DNA of 64,000 nt, from contig CBDEVW010000002.1 of NCBI GenBank assembly GCA_965243755.1, positions 558,001 through 622,000 on the forward strand, read 5' to 3'. The stretch's first letter is position 1. Each line of letters opens with the position of its first letter. The notes under the pieces are model-generated. The model did not search any database and was not told the origin of the DNA. It saw nothing but the letters and a program-made list of their open reading frames with translations. This document shows, piece after piece, positions 16,480 through 25,952 of this stretch. Origin of the DNA: JANSWY01 sp965243755 (lineage in GTDB: Bacteria > Bacteroidota > Bacteroidia > Cytophagales > Cyclobacteriaceae). The position numbers were made by a program, and so were the translations under genes.

Positions 16480-17820
16480 TTAATCTCTGTCAAATAACAA
16501 TCTCTGACCAAATAATTGTTCGTTAAATTGTCCGTTTTGATAGGCTAATTCACCATTAACAAAAGTGTGAGTTACTGCACTTTGAAACGTTGTGCCTTCA
16601 AATGGAGACCATCCACACTTGGCTAATATATTTTCAGGTTGAACTTTCCACGGCTTGTCAGGATTTACCAATACCAGGTCTGCATGATAGCCTTCTCGAA
16701 TGTATCCTCTTTCCTGTACTTCAAAGAGAATAGCAGGATTGTGACACATTTTCTCCACTATGCGCTCAATTGATATCCTACCCTGTTTGTAAAACTCCAT
16801 CATTGCAACTAAAGAATGTTGAACCAATGGCCCCCCCGAAGGTGCACTAAAATATAGGTTGGACTTTTCTTCTATAGTGTGTGGTGCATGGTCCGTAGCG
16901 ATAACATCAATGCGATTATCCAAAAGCGCCTTCCAGATACCCTCTCTATCTTCTGCTGTCTTAACAGCCGGGTTCCATTTAATCAGTGCTCCTTTTTCCT
17001 CATATTCTGCATCAGTGAACCAAAGGTGATGGATACAAGCTTCTGCAGTAATCTTTTTGTCTTTCAACGGAATATCGTTTTCAAACAGCTCGGTTTCTTT
17101 TGCGGTACTGATGTGCAATATGTGTAGCCTGGCGCCATGTTTTCTTGCCAGCCCGGCAGCAAAACTGGAGGACAAATAGCAAGCTTCTGCACTTCTCACT
17201 TCCGGGTGATATTTGAATGGCATGGAGTCGCCATACTTTTCTTTGTACAGGGCAGTGTTTTTTCTGATGGTTTCTTCGTCTTCACAATGTGTAGCGATGA
17301 TCAGTTCTGCTTTGCTAAACAAATCAGAAAGCGTTTTCTCATTGTCAACCAACATGTTACCAGTGCTGGATCCCATAAAGACTTTGATGCCACAAACGTT
17401 TTTTCTGTTGGTTTTGAGCACTTCATCGAGGTTGTCGTTAGAAGCACCCATGAAAAATGAGTAATTGGCCATTGAAGTCTTTGCGGCAATATCATATTTG
17501 TCCTGAAGTAACTCCTGAGTCAGCGCATTTGGGACAGTATTAGGCATTTCCATGAATGACGTGATACCACCTGCTACCGCAGCTCTTGACTCGGTTTTGA
17601 TATTGGCCTTGTGGGTAAGACCTGGCTCTCTGAAATGGACCTGATCGTCAATTACACCAGGCAAAAGAAGCTGTCCATTCGCATCGATGGTTTCAATAGC
17701 TCCATCAATAGCAATACTGGAAGCAACTTTCTCAATTCTACCATTCTTTATAAGAACATCTCCGGTAGTCACCTTACCCTCATTGACTATATTTGCGTTT
17801 ACAATCAGATATTTACCCAT
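16480..17820 (-). CDS. pyrC: Dihydroorotase
   Basis: Cyclises N-carbamoyl-aspartate to dihydroorotate in pyrimidine synthesis. The 446-residue amidohydrolase shows DDQVHFREPG (metal-binding HxR motif), the GGITSFMEMPNT segment, IATHCED and ATDHAPH (later metal ligands). I chose the ATG at 17820 (MGKYLIV); a GTG 33 bp upstream would add 11 residues. TAGTTTTG at 17849-17842 on the minus strand could be its -7 box and would put the transcript start after that GTG, favouring the ATG. It is divergent from the helicase gene, 39 bp apart. An allantoinase or dihydropyrimidinase assignment is less likely given the length and motif set. Confidence 0.9.
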   Translation of the reverse strand: MGKYLIVNANIVNEGKVTTGDVLIKNGRIEKVASSIAIDGAIETIDANGQLLLPGVIDDQVHFREPGLTHKANIKTESRAAVAGGITSFMEMPNTVPNALTQELLQDKYDIAAKTSMANYSFFMGASNDNLDEVLKTNRKNVCGIKVFMGSSTGNMLVDNEKTLSDLFSKAELIIATHCEDEETIRKNTALYKEKYGDSMPFKYHPEVRSAEACYLSSSFAAGLARKHGARLHILHISTAKETELFENDIPLKDKKITAEACIHHLWFTDAEYEEKGALIKWNPAVKTAEDREGIWKALLDNRIDVIATDHAPHTIEEKSNLYFSAPSGGPLVQHSLVAMMEFYKQGRISIERIVEKMCHNPAILFEVQERGYIREGYHADLVLVNPDKPWKVQPENILAKCGWSPFEGTTFQSAVTHTFVNGELAYQNGQFNEQLFGQRLLFDRD

Positions 17821-17859
17821 TTTTCTATATTTAATTTGACCCAAAACTAGCACGGTTTC

Positions 17860-19167
17860 ATGTCTAATCCCACCCCCTCCTTTGAAGAATTAGGTCTCAA
17901 CAGACAATTGTTAAATGCTATTGAGGAAGCAGGCTTCAAAAGTCCAACAGAAGTGCAACAGAAAGTGATTCCGCTGATAAATGCCGGGCACGACGTGATG
18001 GGTGTTGCACAAACGGGAACTGGTAAAACTGCTGCATTTGTCCTGCCTCTTTTGATGAAGGCGAAATACCACCAGCCTCAAAACCCCCGGGTGCTCATTT
18101 TGGCCCCAACAAGAGAACTGGCCATTCAGATCAGAGACCATGTGGCCATGTTTTCAACCTATCTAGATATTAAGTTTGCGGCTATTTATGGTGGTTCAGG
18201 AACAAAAGCACAGAAAGAAAGCTTGGAAGGCGGAGTTGATGTTTTAGTGGCAACTCCAGGTCGATTTATGGATTTCTATCGTGAACAACTTTTTACGACC
18301 AAGCATATTAAGACCCTGGTACTGGACGAGGCAGACAAAATGATGGATATGGGTTTTATGCCTCAGATACGCAAAATCCTGGAAATAATTCCTGTGAAAA
18401 GGCAAAACCTCCTGTTTTCAGCCACCATGCCCGAGAAAGTAATTGAGCTGTCACATGAATTTCTGGAATACCCGGAACTGGTAAAGGTGACTCCAAAAAT
18501 AATGACGGCACAAACGGTGGATCAATTGCTGTATGCGGTCCCAAACTTTAGAACAAAGATCTCCTTATTGCAGCACCTGATCACGACTTACGAATCCACA
18601 GGCGAGCTTCAGAAAGCAATCATATTTACGAGAACAAAAGCCAGCGCTGACAATGTCTTTAAGTTCATTCAGCGTAAAGTGACTAAAGAAGTAAGGGTAA
18701 TTCACGGGAATAAAGATCAGAATAGCAGATTGAATGCCATCAACGATTTTTCAGCTGGGGAAATTGGACTTTTGGTAGCTACTGATGTTGTGGCTCGTGG
18801 TATTGATATCTCAGATGTTTCTCATGTAATCAATTTTGATGTGCCCATTATTTATGAAGATTATGTTCATCGAATTGGCAGGACAGGTAGGGCGGAGAAA
18901 TCTGGGAAAGCAATAACTTTCATGAATCCGGCAGAGGCATATCATGTTGACAAGATAGAGAAGCTGATACAGCAGGCAATTCCTAAAAAGGAATTGCCGA
19001 AGGAGGTGGAAATATTCCCTACCGAAAAGGAAGAGTCACAGGACATGGCAAGGGAAATTGATCGGCAGAAAAAGATGGAAAACCCGGATTATAAGGGCGC
19101 ATTTCATGAGAAAAAGAAGAAAAAACAAAAGAATTTTAACAAGAAAAAGCGCTCTAGGGGCCGTTAA
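17860..19167 (+). CDS. DEAD-box RNA helicase (RhlE-like)
   Basis: An ATP-dependent RNA helicase of 435 residues, probably in ribosome assembly or RNA turnover. All motifs are present in order: Q motif near SFEELGLNRQLLNAI...PTEVQ, AQTGTGKTAA (Walker A), PTRELA, TPGR, DEAD, SAT, ATDVVARGID and HRIGRTGRAE. The last 60 residues are lysine-rich and end KKKRSRGR, a typical RNA-binding tail. It is divergent from pyrC. Paralogues are usual in Bacteroidota, so the exact RhlE/DeaD subgroup is not certain. Confidence 0.93.
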   Translation: MSNPTPSFEELGLNRQLLNAIEEAGFKSPTEVQQKVIPLINAGHDVMGVAQTGTGKTAAFVLPLLMKAKYHQPQNPRVLILAPTRELAIQIRDHVAMFSTYLDIKFAAIYGGSGTKAQKESLEGGVDVLVATPGRFMDFYREQLFTTKHIKTLVLDEADKMMDMGFMPQIRKILEIIPVKRQNLLFSATMPEKVIELSHEFLEYPELVKVTPKIMTAQTVDQLLYAVPNFRTKISLLQHLITTYESTGELQKAIIFTRTKASADNVFKFIQRKVTKEVRVIHGNKDQNSRLNAINDFSAGEIGLLVATDVVARGIDISDVSHVINFDVPIIYEDYVHRIGRTGRAEKSGKAITFMNPAEAYHVDKIEKLIQQAIPKKELPKEVEIFPTEKEESQDMAREIDRQKKMENPDYKGAFHEKKKKKQKNFNKKKRSRGR

Positions 19168-19290
19168 TCGCTATGTTTGGTCCTATATCGTCTTATCTTT
19201 TGATAATAAATTTGTGTAAAAGTTTTTTTGTTTTAAATTTGTTGATAGGAAGATGTTAAAGTCTTTCTTTCCATAGCTGGTTGAAAAGAT

Positions 19291-19326
19291 CTTGTGGGGA
19301 GTAGGTTCTAAGCCTAACCCCGCAAG
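19291..19326. terminator. Long hairpin between convergent helicase and M28 genes
   Basis: CTTGTGGGG (19291-19299) pairs with CCCCGCAAG (19318-19326) with one G-U pair, and an inner TAGG/CCTA stem extends it. On the minus strand it is followed by ATCTTTTC. It lies 14 bp beyond the peptidase stop and 124 bp beyond the helicase stop. Confidence 0.65.
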
Positions 19327-19339
19327 AATCATTCCTCTC

Positions 19340-20800
19340 TCAATCCAATTTCACCCGATTATCACGATTAGCAAGTGCCCAGGCAGTATAAAATACTAAC
19401 TGAGCTCGCTTTTTCATTAAATCCAAATCAATCTTTTCAATAGTGTCTGTAGGCTGGTGGTAATCCTCATGTACGCCATTGAAGTAAAAAATAATAGGAA
19501 TACGGTTTTTGGCAAAATTGTAATGGTCAGATCTGTAATAGAATCGATTTGGATCACTGTCGGAATTGTATTTATAATCGAATTCCAATTTTAATGTTTT
19601 ACGGTTGACCATTTCTGATAGCTCATGCAATTCTGATGAGAGTTTATCTGCTCCAATCACATATATATAGTCGGCTTTCCCCTCATGCTCCGGATCGGTT
19701 CTCCCAACCATGTCGATATTAAGATTGGTTACAGTCTTATCTAATGGAAATACTGGATTTTCTGTGTAATACATTGACCCCAAAAGCCCCTTCTCTTCAC
19801 CAGAAACGGTCATAAACAATAAGCTTCTTCTTGGTCGATAACCGTTATCAGCAGCAATGGAAAATGCTTCCGCGATCTCTAATAATGAAGTGGTTCCTGA
19901 TCCGTCATCATCAGCCCCATTATAAACCTCACCGTCCCTGGTTCCCAAGTGATCGTAGTGGCTGGTAATCACCACAATTTCGTCTTTTAAATCTGTGCCA
20001 GGAAGAAAACCAAGTACGTTTTCACTTTCAACGGTTATGATTTCATGCTTCACATTCATTTTTATAGTCCCCTCATTTTTCCCGATTTGGCCTGAGTCTT
20101 TGAGACTATCAAGAGATTTTCCAAATACAGACTTACAAAACGATGGAGGGGCAAAAAATAACCAGTTAGGTGTGCTTACATTAGGCTTTCTAAAAGAAAC
20201 TTCATCGGTGTTCATAAAGGCCCTCATTCTACTCATGTTCTGACTAAAGATGTAATCATCACCACCCATAAATACCAATGTGCCTACAGCTCCTGAGGCA
20301 ATGATATTTTCAGAGATCTCTCTCCAGTTACTGGCTGTGGTATAAAAAGCACCAAGTTTTCCTTTTAGATCAGCTGAATCCAACGTGGTACCGTCACCAA
20401 GGAAAACTACACCCTTTTCAATCTCTCCGGAGGTTTCAGGACCCCCAAAAGACATTAGATCTTTGAGGTATTCCAGTTTTTGAGATCCTGATGAAATATA
20501 TATACCGCGATCATTTAATTTATAAAGATTGAACGGCTGAAAATAGCTACGAGAGTTACCCTCTGAAACTGGTGCTTCAAGACCGAATGACTCGAATTGT
20601 TTCGCAATGAAATTTGCGGCTTTCTTCTGGCCAACCGTACCAGTTTCTCTTCCTTCCAGACTATCTGAAGCCAGCACAGCTAACCGGTCATACAATTGGG
20701 ACGATGTGATTGTTTTTGCAAACTTCTTAGACTTTTTAAGTTGGGCAACAGATTGAAATGAGCACAGTGCTAATGCTATACAGGATAAATATTTTAACAT
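19340..20800 (-). CDS. M28 family metallopeptidase with PA domain, exported
   Basis: A di-zinc aminopeptidase or carboxypeptidase-like enzyme of the M28 family, 486 residues from the chosen ATG. The start at 20800 gives a clear signal peptide (MLKYLSCIALALCSFQSVAQ); an ATG 12 codons upstream would bury it. Catalytic features are ITSHYDHLG, NGADDDGSGT, SGEEKGLLGS, NIDMVGR and a late HEDYHQPTDT, giving the usual His-Asp-Glu-Asp-His zinc set. The middle holds a protease-associated (PA) insert. It probably trims peptides in the periplasm, as the lipoprotein DPP III may also do. Confidence 0.9.
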   Translation of the reverse strand: MLKYLSCIALALCSFQSVAQLKKSKKFAKTITSSQLYDRLAVLASDSLEGRETGTVGQKKAANFIAKQFESFGLEAPVSEGNSRSYFQPFNLYKLNDRGIYISSGSQKLEYLKDLMSFGGPETSGEIEKGVVFLGDGTTLDSADLKGKLGAFYTTASNWREISENIIASGAVGTLVFMGGDDYIFSQNMSRMRAFMNTDEVSFRKPNVSTPNWLFFAPPSFCKSVFGKSLDSLKDSGQIGKNEGTIKMNVKHEIITVESENVLGFLPGTDLKDEIVVITSHYDHLGTRDGEVYNGADDDGSGTTSLLEIAEAFSIAADNGYRPRRSLLFMTVSGEEKGLLGSMYYTENPVFPLDKTVTNLNIDMVGRTDPEHEGKADYIYVIGADKLSSELHELSEMVNRKTLKLEFDYKYNSDSDPNRFYYRSDHYNFAKNRIPIIFYFNGVHEDYHQPTDTIEKIDLDLMKKRAQLVFYTAWALANRDNRVKLD

Positions 20801-20976
20801 TGGTCGTTGGTTAGAGTGTGAGAAGCAATTATACAAATAGCGTATTCCAGCTCCAAAATTTATTTGCAGGGAGGTAACAATATTTTATATGATTGGTTCT
20901 TTTGGTGATGATTAAATTATGGTCAATAAAATATACCTTTGCGCTTGATAAGCAACATTAAGAAAATATACACCAC

Positions 20977-23871
20977 ATGACGATCGATTTGAATCAGAGG
21001 GTAGCCTTTGAAAGCAGACACAACGGCCCAAGTGAAGCAGATGTATCTGAAATGCTCAACGCCATCAATGCATCTTCTATCGAAGAACTAATCAATCAGA
21101 CGGTACCTGAGTCTATTAGGTTGAAAAAGGAACTGAATCTTCCGGAAACATTAAATGAGTTTCAGTTTCTTAAACAGTTTCACCAGATAGCCGATAAAAA
21201 CCAAGTATTTAAATCGTTCATAGGAATGGGTTACTACAATTGCGTAGTGCCAACAGTAATTCAAAGAAATATATTGGAGAACCCTGGATGGTATACAGCA
21301 TATACACCTTACCAGGCCGAAATCGCTCAGGGAAGGCTTGAGGCACTGATCAATTTTCAGACAATTGTAACAGACCTTACCGGTATGGAGATTGCCAATG
21401 CTTCTTTATTGGATGAAGCTACAGCAGCAGCGGAAGCAATGATAATGCAGTTTGGCCTGAGAAAAGGGGCTAAAAAGAATGCGAGCAAGTTTTTTGTAGA
21501 TGCGTGTACGTTTCCACAGACTATTGATGTATTACAAACCAGGGCAGAGCCATTTGAAATTGAGTTGGTTGTTGATACACTCGAAAATTTTGATCCCACG
21601 GATGAAGGGTATTTTGGGATCATGTTGCAATATCCAAATGGAGATGGTTCGGTCCTGAACTACAGTGATTTAATTTCAACAGCAAAGTCCAATAATATTT
21701 ACGTGACTGTTGCTGCCGACCTTCTAAGCCTTACCTTATTAACCCCTCCCGGAGAGATGGGAGCAGATGTGGTAGTAGGAACCTCACAACGTTTTGGTGT
21801 GCCGATGGGATATGGGGGACCTCATGCCGCTTATTTTGCTACAAAAGAAGCATATAAAAGAAACATCCCTGGTAGAATTATAGGGGTAAGTAAAGATAGA
21901 GAAGGAAATAATGCCTACAGAATGGCACTTCAAACCCGGGAGCAGCATATTAGAAGAGAGAAAGCGACTTCTAATATTTGTACTGCTCAGGTGCTGTTAG
22001 CTGTAATGGCAGGAATGTATGGTGTCTATCATGGTCCCAAAGGTCTTAAAGAAATCGCTTCAAGGGTTCATGGAATTGCATCACTTGCTGAAAAGGCACT
22101 TAAAGATCTTGGGTACAGGAACCTCAATACCCACTATTTCGACACATTAAAGATTGTAGTCGATAATAAATCCCTGGTTCAATCAATCGCAGAATCCAAA
22201 GGAGTTAATTTCCGATACTTTGAGGGGAATGAAGTAGGAATTTCATTTGATGAAACACATACTCCGGAAGAGCTTAATCTTGTTGTATCCATTTTCGAAG
22301 AGGCGGCAGGAAAGAAAATTTCCTTTGATCTGGTAGAAGCAGCATCTGCAGTTGATTACAGTTTTCCGGAAGAACTGAAAAGATCTTCGGAGTACATGGA
22401 ACACCCGGTTTTCAATCAGTTTCATGCTGAACATGAGATGTTGAGATACATTAAAAGGTTAGAAAACAAGGACCTTTCTCTTGTCCATTCTATGATATCT
22501 CTTGGATCCTGTACGATGAAGCTAAACGCAACCACAGAGATGATTCCATTGAGCTGGCCTGAATTCAGCGAGATACATCCTTTTGCACCTTCCAGTCAGG
22601 TTGAAGGTTATTTGGAAATGTGCAGAAACCTCGAAAAATGGTTGAGTGAGATTACTGGTTTTCATAGCACTTCCCTGCAACCAAACTCCGGAGCACAAGG
22701 AGAATATGCCGGGTTGATGGTAATCAGAGAATATCATAAACAAAATGGAGAGGCCCATAGAAATGTGGCAATCATTCCATCTTCTGCACACGGAACTAAC
22801 CCGGCCAGCGCTGTAATGGCTGGTATGAAAGTGGTAATCGTTAAATGTGATGACCTGGGCAATATTGATGTAGAGGACCTAAAAGCAAAAGCCGAATTGC
22901 ATAAAGATGACCTGGCAGCACTTATGGTCACTTACCCATCTACTCATGGAGTGTTCGAAGAGAGTATTCAGGAGATTTGTGAAATAATTCACCAATATGG
23001 TGGACAAGTCTATATGGATGGGGCCAATATGAATGCACAGGTGGGACTTACAAGTCCGGCAAATATTGGTGCAGATGTATGTCACCTCAACCTTCATAAA
23101 ACATTTTGTATTCCTCATGGAGGAGGAGGTCCCGGTATGGGCCCCATTGGAGTTGCTGAGCACCTTGCTCCATTCCTCCCTGGCAATAAAGTAGTTACCA
23201 CAGGTGGAGACAAGGCAATCTCAGGAATTTCTGCAGCTCCTTTTGGCAGTGCAAGTATCCTTACCATCTCATATGCATACATCGCCATGATGGGCACTGA
23301 AGGTTTGAGAAAGGCGACTGAGCTCGCCATTTTGAATGCCAATTATATGAAAGTGCGATTGCAGGATCATTTTGACATATTGTACACCGGAAAGAATGGT
23401 CGCAATGCACACGAAATGATCGTTGATTGCAGAGGTTTCAAACCACTGGGAATCGAAGTGGAGGATATCGCCAAACGTCTAATGGACTATGGTTTCCATG
23501 CGCCAACCGTAAGTTTCCCGGTTGCAGGGACAATGATGATTGAGCCGACTGAAAGTGAAACTAAAGCAGAGCTGGACAGATTTTGCGATGCATTGATCAA
23601 CATCAAGAAGGAAATTGATGAAGTTGCCAATGGACAGGCAGATAAAGAAAACAATGTGCTTAAAAATGCACCACATACCGCAAACTTAGCATTGGCTGAT
23701 GAATGGAACTTCCCTTACTCCAGACAGAAAGCAGTTTATCCACTGCCATATGTAAAGGAGAACAAATTCTGGCCGGCAGTGAGTAGAATTGATAATGCCT
23801 ATGGTGACAGAAACTTAATGTGTAGCTGTATTCCTGTAGAAGACTTTATGGAGGAAGAGGCTGTTGTCTAA
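20977..23871 (+). CDS. gcvP: Glycine dehydrogenase (decarboxylating), P-protein
   Basis: The PLP-dependent P-protein of the glycine cleavage system, releasing CO2 from glycine and passing the aminomethyl group to the lipoylated H-protein. The 964-residue chain is the long, single-polypeptide form. The C-terminal half carries the PLP lysine (about residue 708) in NLHKTFCIPHGGGGPGMGP. N-terminal landmarks are FESRHNGPSEADVSEML and GMGYYNCVVPTVI. A -7-like box TACCTTTG lies at 20934-20941. No gcvT or gcvH is nearby, and I see no glycine riboswitch in the 140 bp upstream. A strong terminator follows. Confidence 0.97.
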   Translation: MTIDLNQRVAFESRHNGPSEADVSEMLNAINASSIEELINQTVPESIRLKKELNLPETLNEFQFLKQFHQIADKNQVFKSFIGMGYYNCVVPTVIQRNILENPGWYTAYTPYQAEIAQGRLEALINFQTIVTDLTGMEIANASLLDEATAAAEAMIMQFGLRKGAKKNASKFFVDACTFPQTIDVLQTRAEPFEIELVVDTLENFDPTDEGYFGIMLQYPNGDGSVLNYSDLISTAKSNNIYVTVAADLLSLTLLTPPGEMGADVVVGTSQRFGVPMGYGGPHAAYFATKEAYKRNIPGRIIGVSKDREGNNAYRMALQTREQHIRREKATSNICTAQVLLAVMAGMYGVYHGPKGLKEIASRVHGIASLAEKALKDLGYRNLNTHYFDTLKIVVDNKSLVQSIAESKGVNFRYFEGNEVGISFDETHTPEELNLVVSIFEEAAGKKISFDLVEAASAVDYSFPEELKRSSEYMEHPVFNQFHAEHEMLRYIKRLENKDLSLVHSMISLGSCTMKLNATTEMIPLSWPEFSEIHPFAPSSQVEGYLEMCRNLEKWLSEITGFHSTSLQPNSGAQGEYAGLMVIREYHKQNGEAHRNVAIIPSSAHGTNPASAVMAGMKVVIVKCDDLGNIDVEDLKAKAELHKDDLAALMVTYPSTHGVFEESIQEICEIIHQYGGQVYMDGANMNAQVGLTSPANIGADVCHLNLHKTFCIPHGGGGPGMGPIGVAEHLAPFLPGNKVVTTGGDKAISGISAAPFGSASILTISYAYIAMMGTEGLRKATELAILNANYMKVRLQDHFDILYTGKNGRNAHEMIVDCRGFKPLGIEVEDIAKRLMDYGFHAPTVSFPVAGTMMIEPTESETKAELDRFCDALINIKKEIDEVANGQADKENNVLKNAPHTANLALADEWNFPYSRQKAVYPLPYVKENKFWPAVSRIDNAYGDRNLMCSCIPVEDFMEEEAVV

Positions 23872-23895
23872 GCATTTAAACACAAAGTAAAAAAG

Positions 23896-23923
23896 AAGGG
23901 CGAATCAATATGATTCGCCCTTT
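23896..23923. terminator. Bidirectional terminator between gcvP and the SpoIIE phosphatase
   Basis: AAGGGCGAATCA (23896-23907) pairs perfectly with TGATTCGCCCTT (23911-23922) around a 3 nt loop, followed by TTGTTGTTG on plus. On minus it is followed by CTTTTTTAC, so it can serve both converging genes. Confidence 0.9.
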
Positions 23924-23945
23924 GTTGTTGAAATTGCGTTATAAG

Positions 23946-25217
23946 TTAAATCTTAATACCTACCACGGTGATGTCATCTGTCTGATCTTCACCGTCCATC
24001 CATTTAGTCAAAAACTTATCAAGATATTGTTTTTGTTGTTGCATTGGTTTGTCATGAATTTTTTCAAGGATCTCCTTCACTCTCCTGATAGTGATCTTAC
24101 CATTTGCACTTAATTGATCCCTGTACCCATCAGACTGCAAGTAGATGGCCTGGACATCTGTCAGATCAAGATGCTCATTCTCAAATTCCTTTTCACCAGC
24201 CCTCACGCCACCAATGGACATTCTTGAACCTTTGATGGTTTCAACTACACCATCTTTTATGTACAGCAGGTTTTGACTTGCACCGGAGAATTCCAGCTTA
24301 TTTTTCTTCTTGTCGATAGAAACAATGGAAGCATCCATGGTTTCTTTTCCTTCTTTATCTGTCTTACCAAGCATTCTGAGTAGCCCATCTTCCATGTGCA
24401 TCAGGATTTCATCCGGATGGTAAATGCTCTTTTCTTTTACTATCTTATCCAGAAGTGATTCCCCAATCATACTCAGCAAAGCGCCAGCTACCCCATGTCC
24501 AACACAATCCACAACAGCCATGATTTCAAGTTCCTTTCCAAGGTTCTCCACCCTGGCATGCCAAAAGAAGTCACCGCTTACATGTTCGAATGGTTTGTAA
24601 AGAATGAATGCATCTCCAAAATTGGCAACAACCTCCTCTTCCTTAGGCAGGATGGCTTCCTGAATCGTTTTAGCATAAGTTAAACTACTGGTAAGTCTGT
24701 TATTGGCTTCTGTGAGTTCACGGGTTCTTTCTCTCACTTTTTGCTCAAGGCTCTGATTGGCTTCTTCCAGCTTCTTGACCAGATTGTTTCTCTCATTTTT
24801 CAGCTCGTAGCTTTCCAGTGCCTTATCCATAGTGAGCTTCAACTCTCTATTGTCCCAGGGTTTGGTAATGTACTTGTAGATTCCAACTTTGTTGACTGCT
24901 CTGGCGATTGCATCAATATCAGCGAATCCAGTAACAATCATTCTGATGATATCAGGATACCTTTCCAGCGTTTTCTCCAGAAATTCAGTACCCAGCATTC
25001 CTGGCATTTGCTGGTCAGTTAGAATAAGTTTGATGTCATTGTTCTCAAGTACCTCGAGTGCTTCAGCACCGGAGGTGGCAGTGATCACATTGAAATCTCG
25101 TCTGAATGCTACTGAGAATAGTCTGAGATTAATGACTTCATCATCTACATACAGAATACTGTATTTGTCCTTCTTTTTATCGGATTTGGTAATCGGTTCC
25201 GCAATTTCTTCTAACAT
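23946..25217 (-). CDS. Response regulator with SpoIIE/PP2C phosphatase output
   Basis: A 423-residue signalling protein. Residues about 19-135 form a receiver domain with acidic pocket D25/D26 and phospho-acceptor D68 (ILTDQQMPGM). A coiled coil follows (about 135-180, EEANQSLEQKVRERTREL). Residues about 195-423 form a SpoIIE-type PP2C domain with VVDCVGHGVAGALLSM, LQSDGYRDQLS and TDDITVVGIKI, whose Asp residues bind metal. The arrangement matches RsbU/SiaA-like phosphatases that dephosphorylate a Ser/Thr on a small partner. A SiaC-type protein is encoded 59 bp upstream on the same strand, which is the obvious partner. No histidine kinase is adjacent. Confidence 0.9.
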   Translation of the reverse strand: MLEEIAEPITKSDKKKDKYSILYVDDEVINLRLFSVAFRRDFNVITATSGAEALEVLENNDIKLILTDQQMPGMLGTEFLEKTLERYPDIIRMIVTGFADIDAIARAVNKVGIYKYITKPWDNRELKLTMDKALESYELKNERNNLVKKLEEANQSLEQKVRERTRELTEANNRLTSSLTYAKTIQEAILPKEEEVVANFGDAFILYKPFEHVSGDFFWHARVENLGKELEIMAVVDCVGHGVAGALLSMIGESLLDKIVKEKSIYHPDEILMHMEDGLLRMLGKTDKEGKETMDASIVSIDKKKNKLEFSGASQNLLYIKDGVVETIKGSRMSIGGVRAGEKEFENEHLDLTDVQAIYLQSDGYRDQLSANGKITIRRVKEILEKIHDKPMQQQKQYLDKFLTKWMDGEDQTDDITVVGIKI

Positions 25218-25276
25218 GGTGAGGGCCGCTTAATTAATTGAAAAATAGTTTTAGTTCTCGTTTATTGAAATGAATT

Positions 25277-25657
25277 TTAATCTTCCTCCATGATGTGATA
25301 CATGAATTCCATATCCAGAATTTCACTGTAATCTTCACCTACTTCTTTCATGTCATCATCATACTCGTCGTAAAACCAGTTAATAGTGACTTGATTCCCG
25401 GATTTGCTAATTCTTTTGATTTGTTTAAAAATGTCGAACAGACATTTAGAGGAACTGGTATTGAAATGGACAAAAGCCATATTTACCTGCAGTCCCGTAG
25501 TGTGGCTGTCTTTGTAAGCATCCAATGCTTTGAATACCGGTTCGTAAAAAGCCAATGAGTTCTCCGGACTTGAAACACCTTTAAACTCTATAAGGCCTTT
25601 CTGTGGGTCCAGGTTTACAAACGGAGTATTTTTCGTCGGTTCCAGAAATAACTGCAT
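25277..25657 (-). CDS. SiaC-type (DUF1987) regulatory phosphoprotein, copy 1
   Basis: A 126-residue protein of the SiaC/DUF1987 family. In Pseudomonas aeruginosa SiaC is phosphorylated by SiaB and dephosphorylated by the PP2C enzyme SiaA, and when unphosphorylated activates a diguanylate cyclase. This copy opens EPTKNTPFVNLDPQKG and has the conserved FNTSSSKCLFDIFK segment that holds the phospho-acceptor Ser/Thr. The C-terminus is very acidic (FYDEYDDDMKEVGEDYSEIL). It is the likely first gene of a two-gene transcript with the SpoIIE phosphatase 59 bp downstream. Neither a SiaB kinase nor a cyclase is in the window. Confidence 0.85.
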   Translation of the reverse strand: MQLFLEPTKNTPFVNLDPQKGLIEFKGVSSPENSLAFYEPVFKALDAYKDSHTTGLQVNMAFVHFNTSSSKCLFDIFKQIKRISKSGNQVTINWFYDEYDDDMKEVGEDYSEILDMEFMYHIMEED

Positions 25658-25894
25658 AGTGATAAATCTTTAATTGCCTATTGATTTTGCCTTTTTTCCC
25701 AAGCTGATCTACCACTAATATACGATGCTTTAACATCGCTTTATTTTTTATTCGATGGATGGACACATCTTTGCTGTGAACCCCTCATTTTTAAAGATAT
25801 GTAAAAAAAATGGATGAACAGGAATTAACCATATGTTAATCAGTGGGATTTTTGAGTGAATGGGAATCTACAAGTGTTGAATGGTTAAGGATAT

Positions 25895-25925
25895 AAAAAA
25901 ATCCAGCCCATATAATGAGCTGGAT
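25895..25925 (-). terminator. Terminator after SiaC copy 2
   Basis: ATCCAGC (25901-25907) pairs with GCTGGAT (25919-25925). Read on the minus strand it is followed by TTTTTTA. It separates the second SiaC copy from the SiaC/phosphatase unit, so the two copies are transcribed apart. Confidence 0.88.
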
Positions 25926-25952
25926 AAAGATTAATGGTGATGTGAAAATTAG

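Noticed and set aside
17911..18141. Antisense open frames inside the helicase, gcvP and other long genes
   Set aside because: They follow the codon structure of the sense gene, have no homologous motifs, signals or promoters, and overlap confident genes.
20837..20976. Glycine riboswitch before gcvP
   Set aside because: The leader is short and AT-rich and shows no conserved glycine-aptamer stems; only a promoter-like box is visible.
25723..25738. Hairpin CGATG/CATCG followed by a T-rich run on the plus strand between the two SiaC genes
   Set aside because: There is no plus-strand gene before it, the stem is only 5 bp, and it lies upstream of SiaC copy 1 on the other strand, so a terminator call is not supported.
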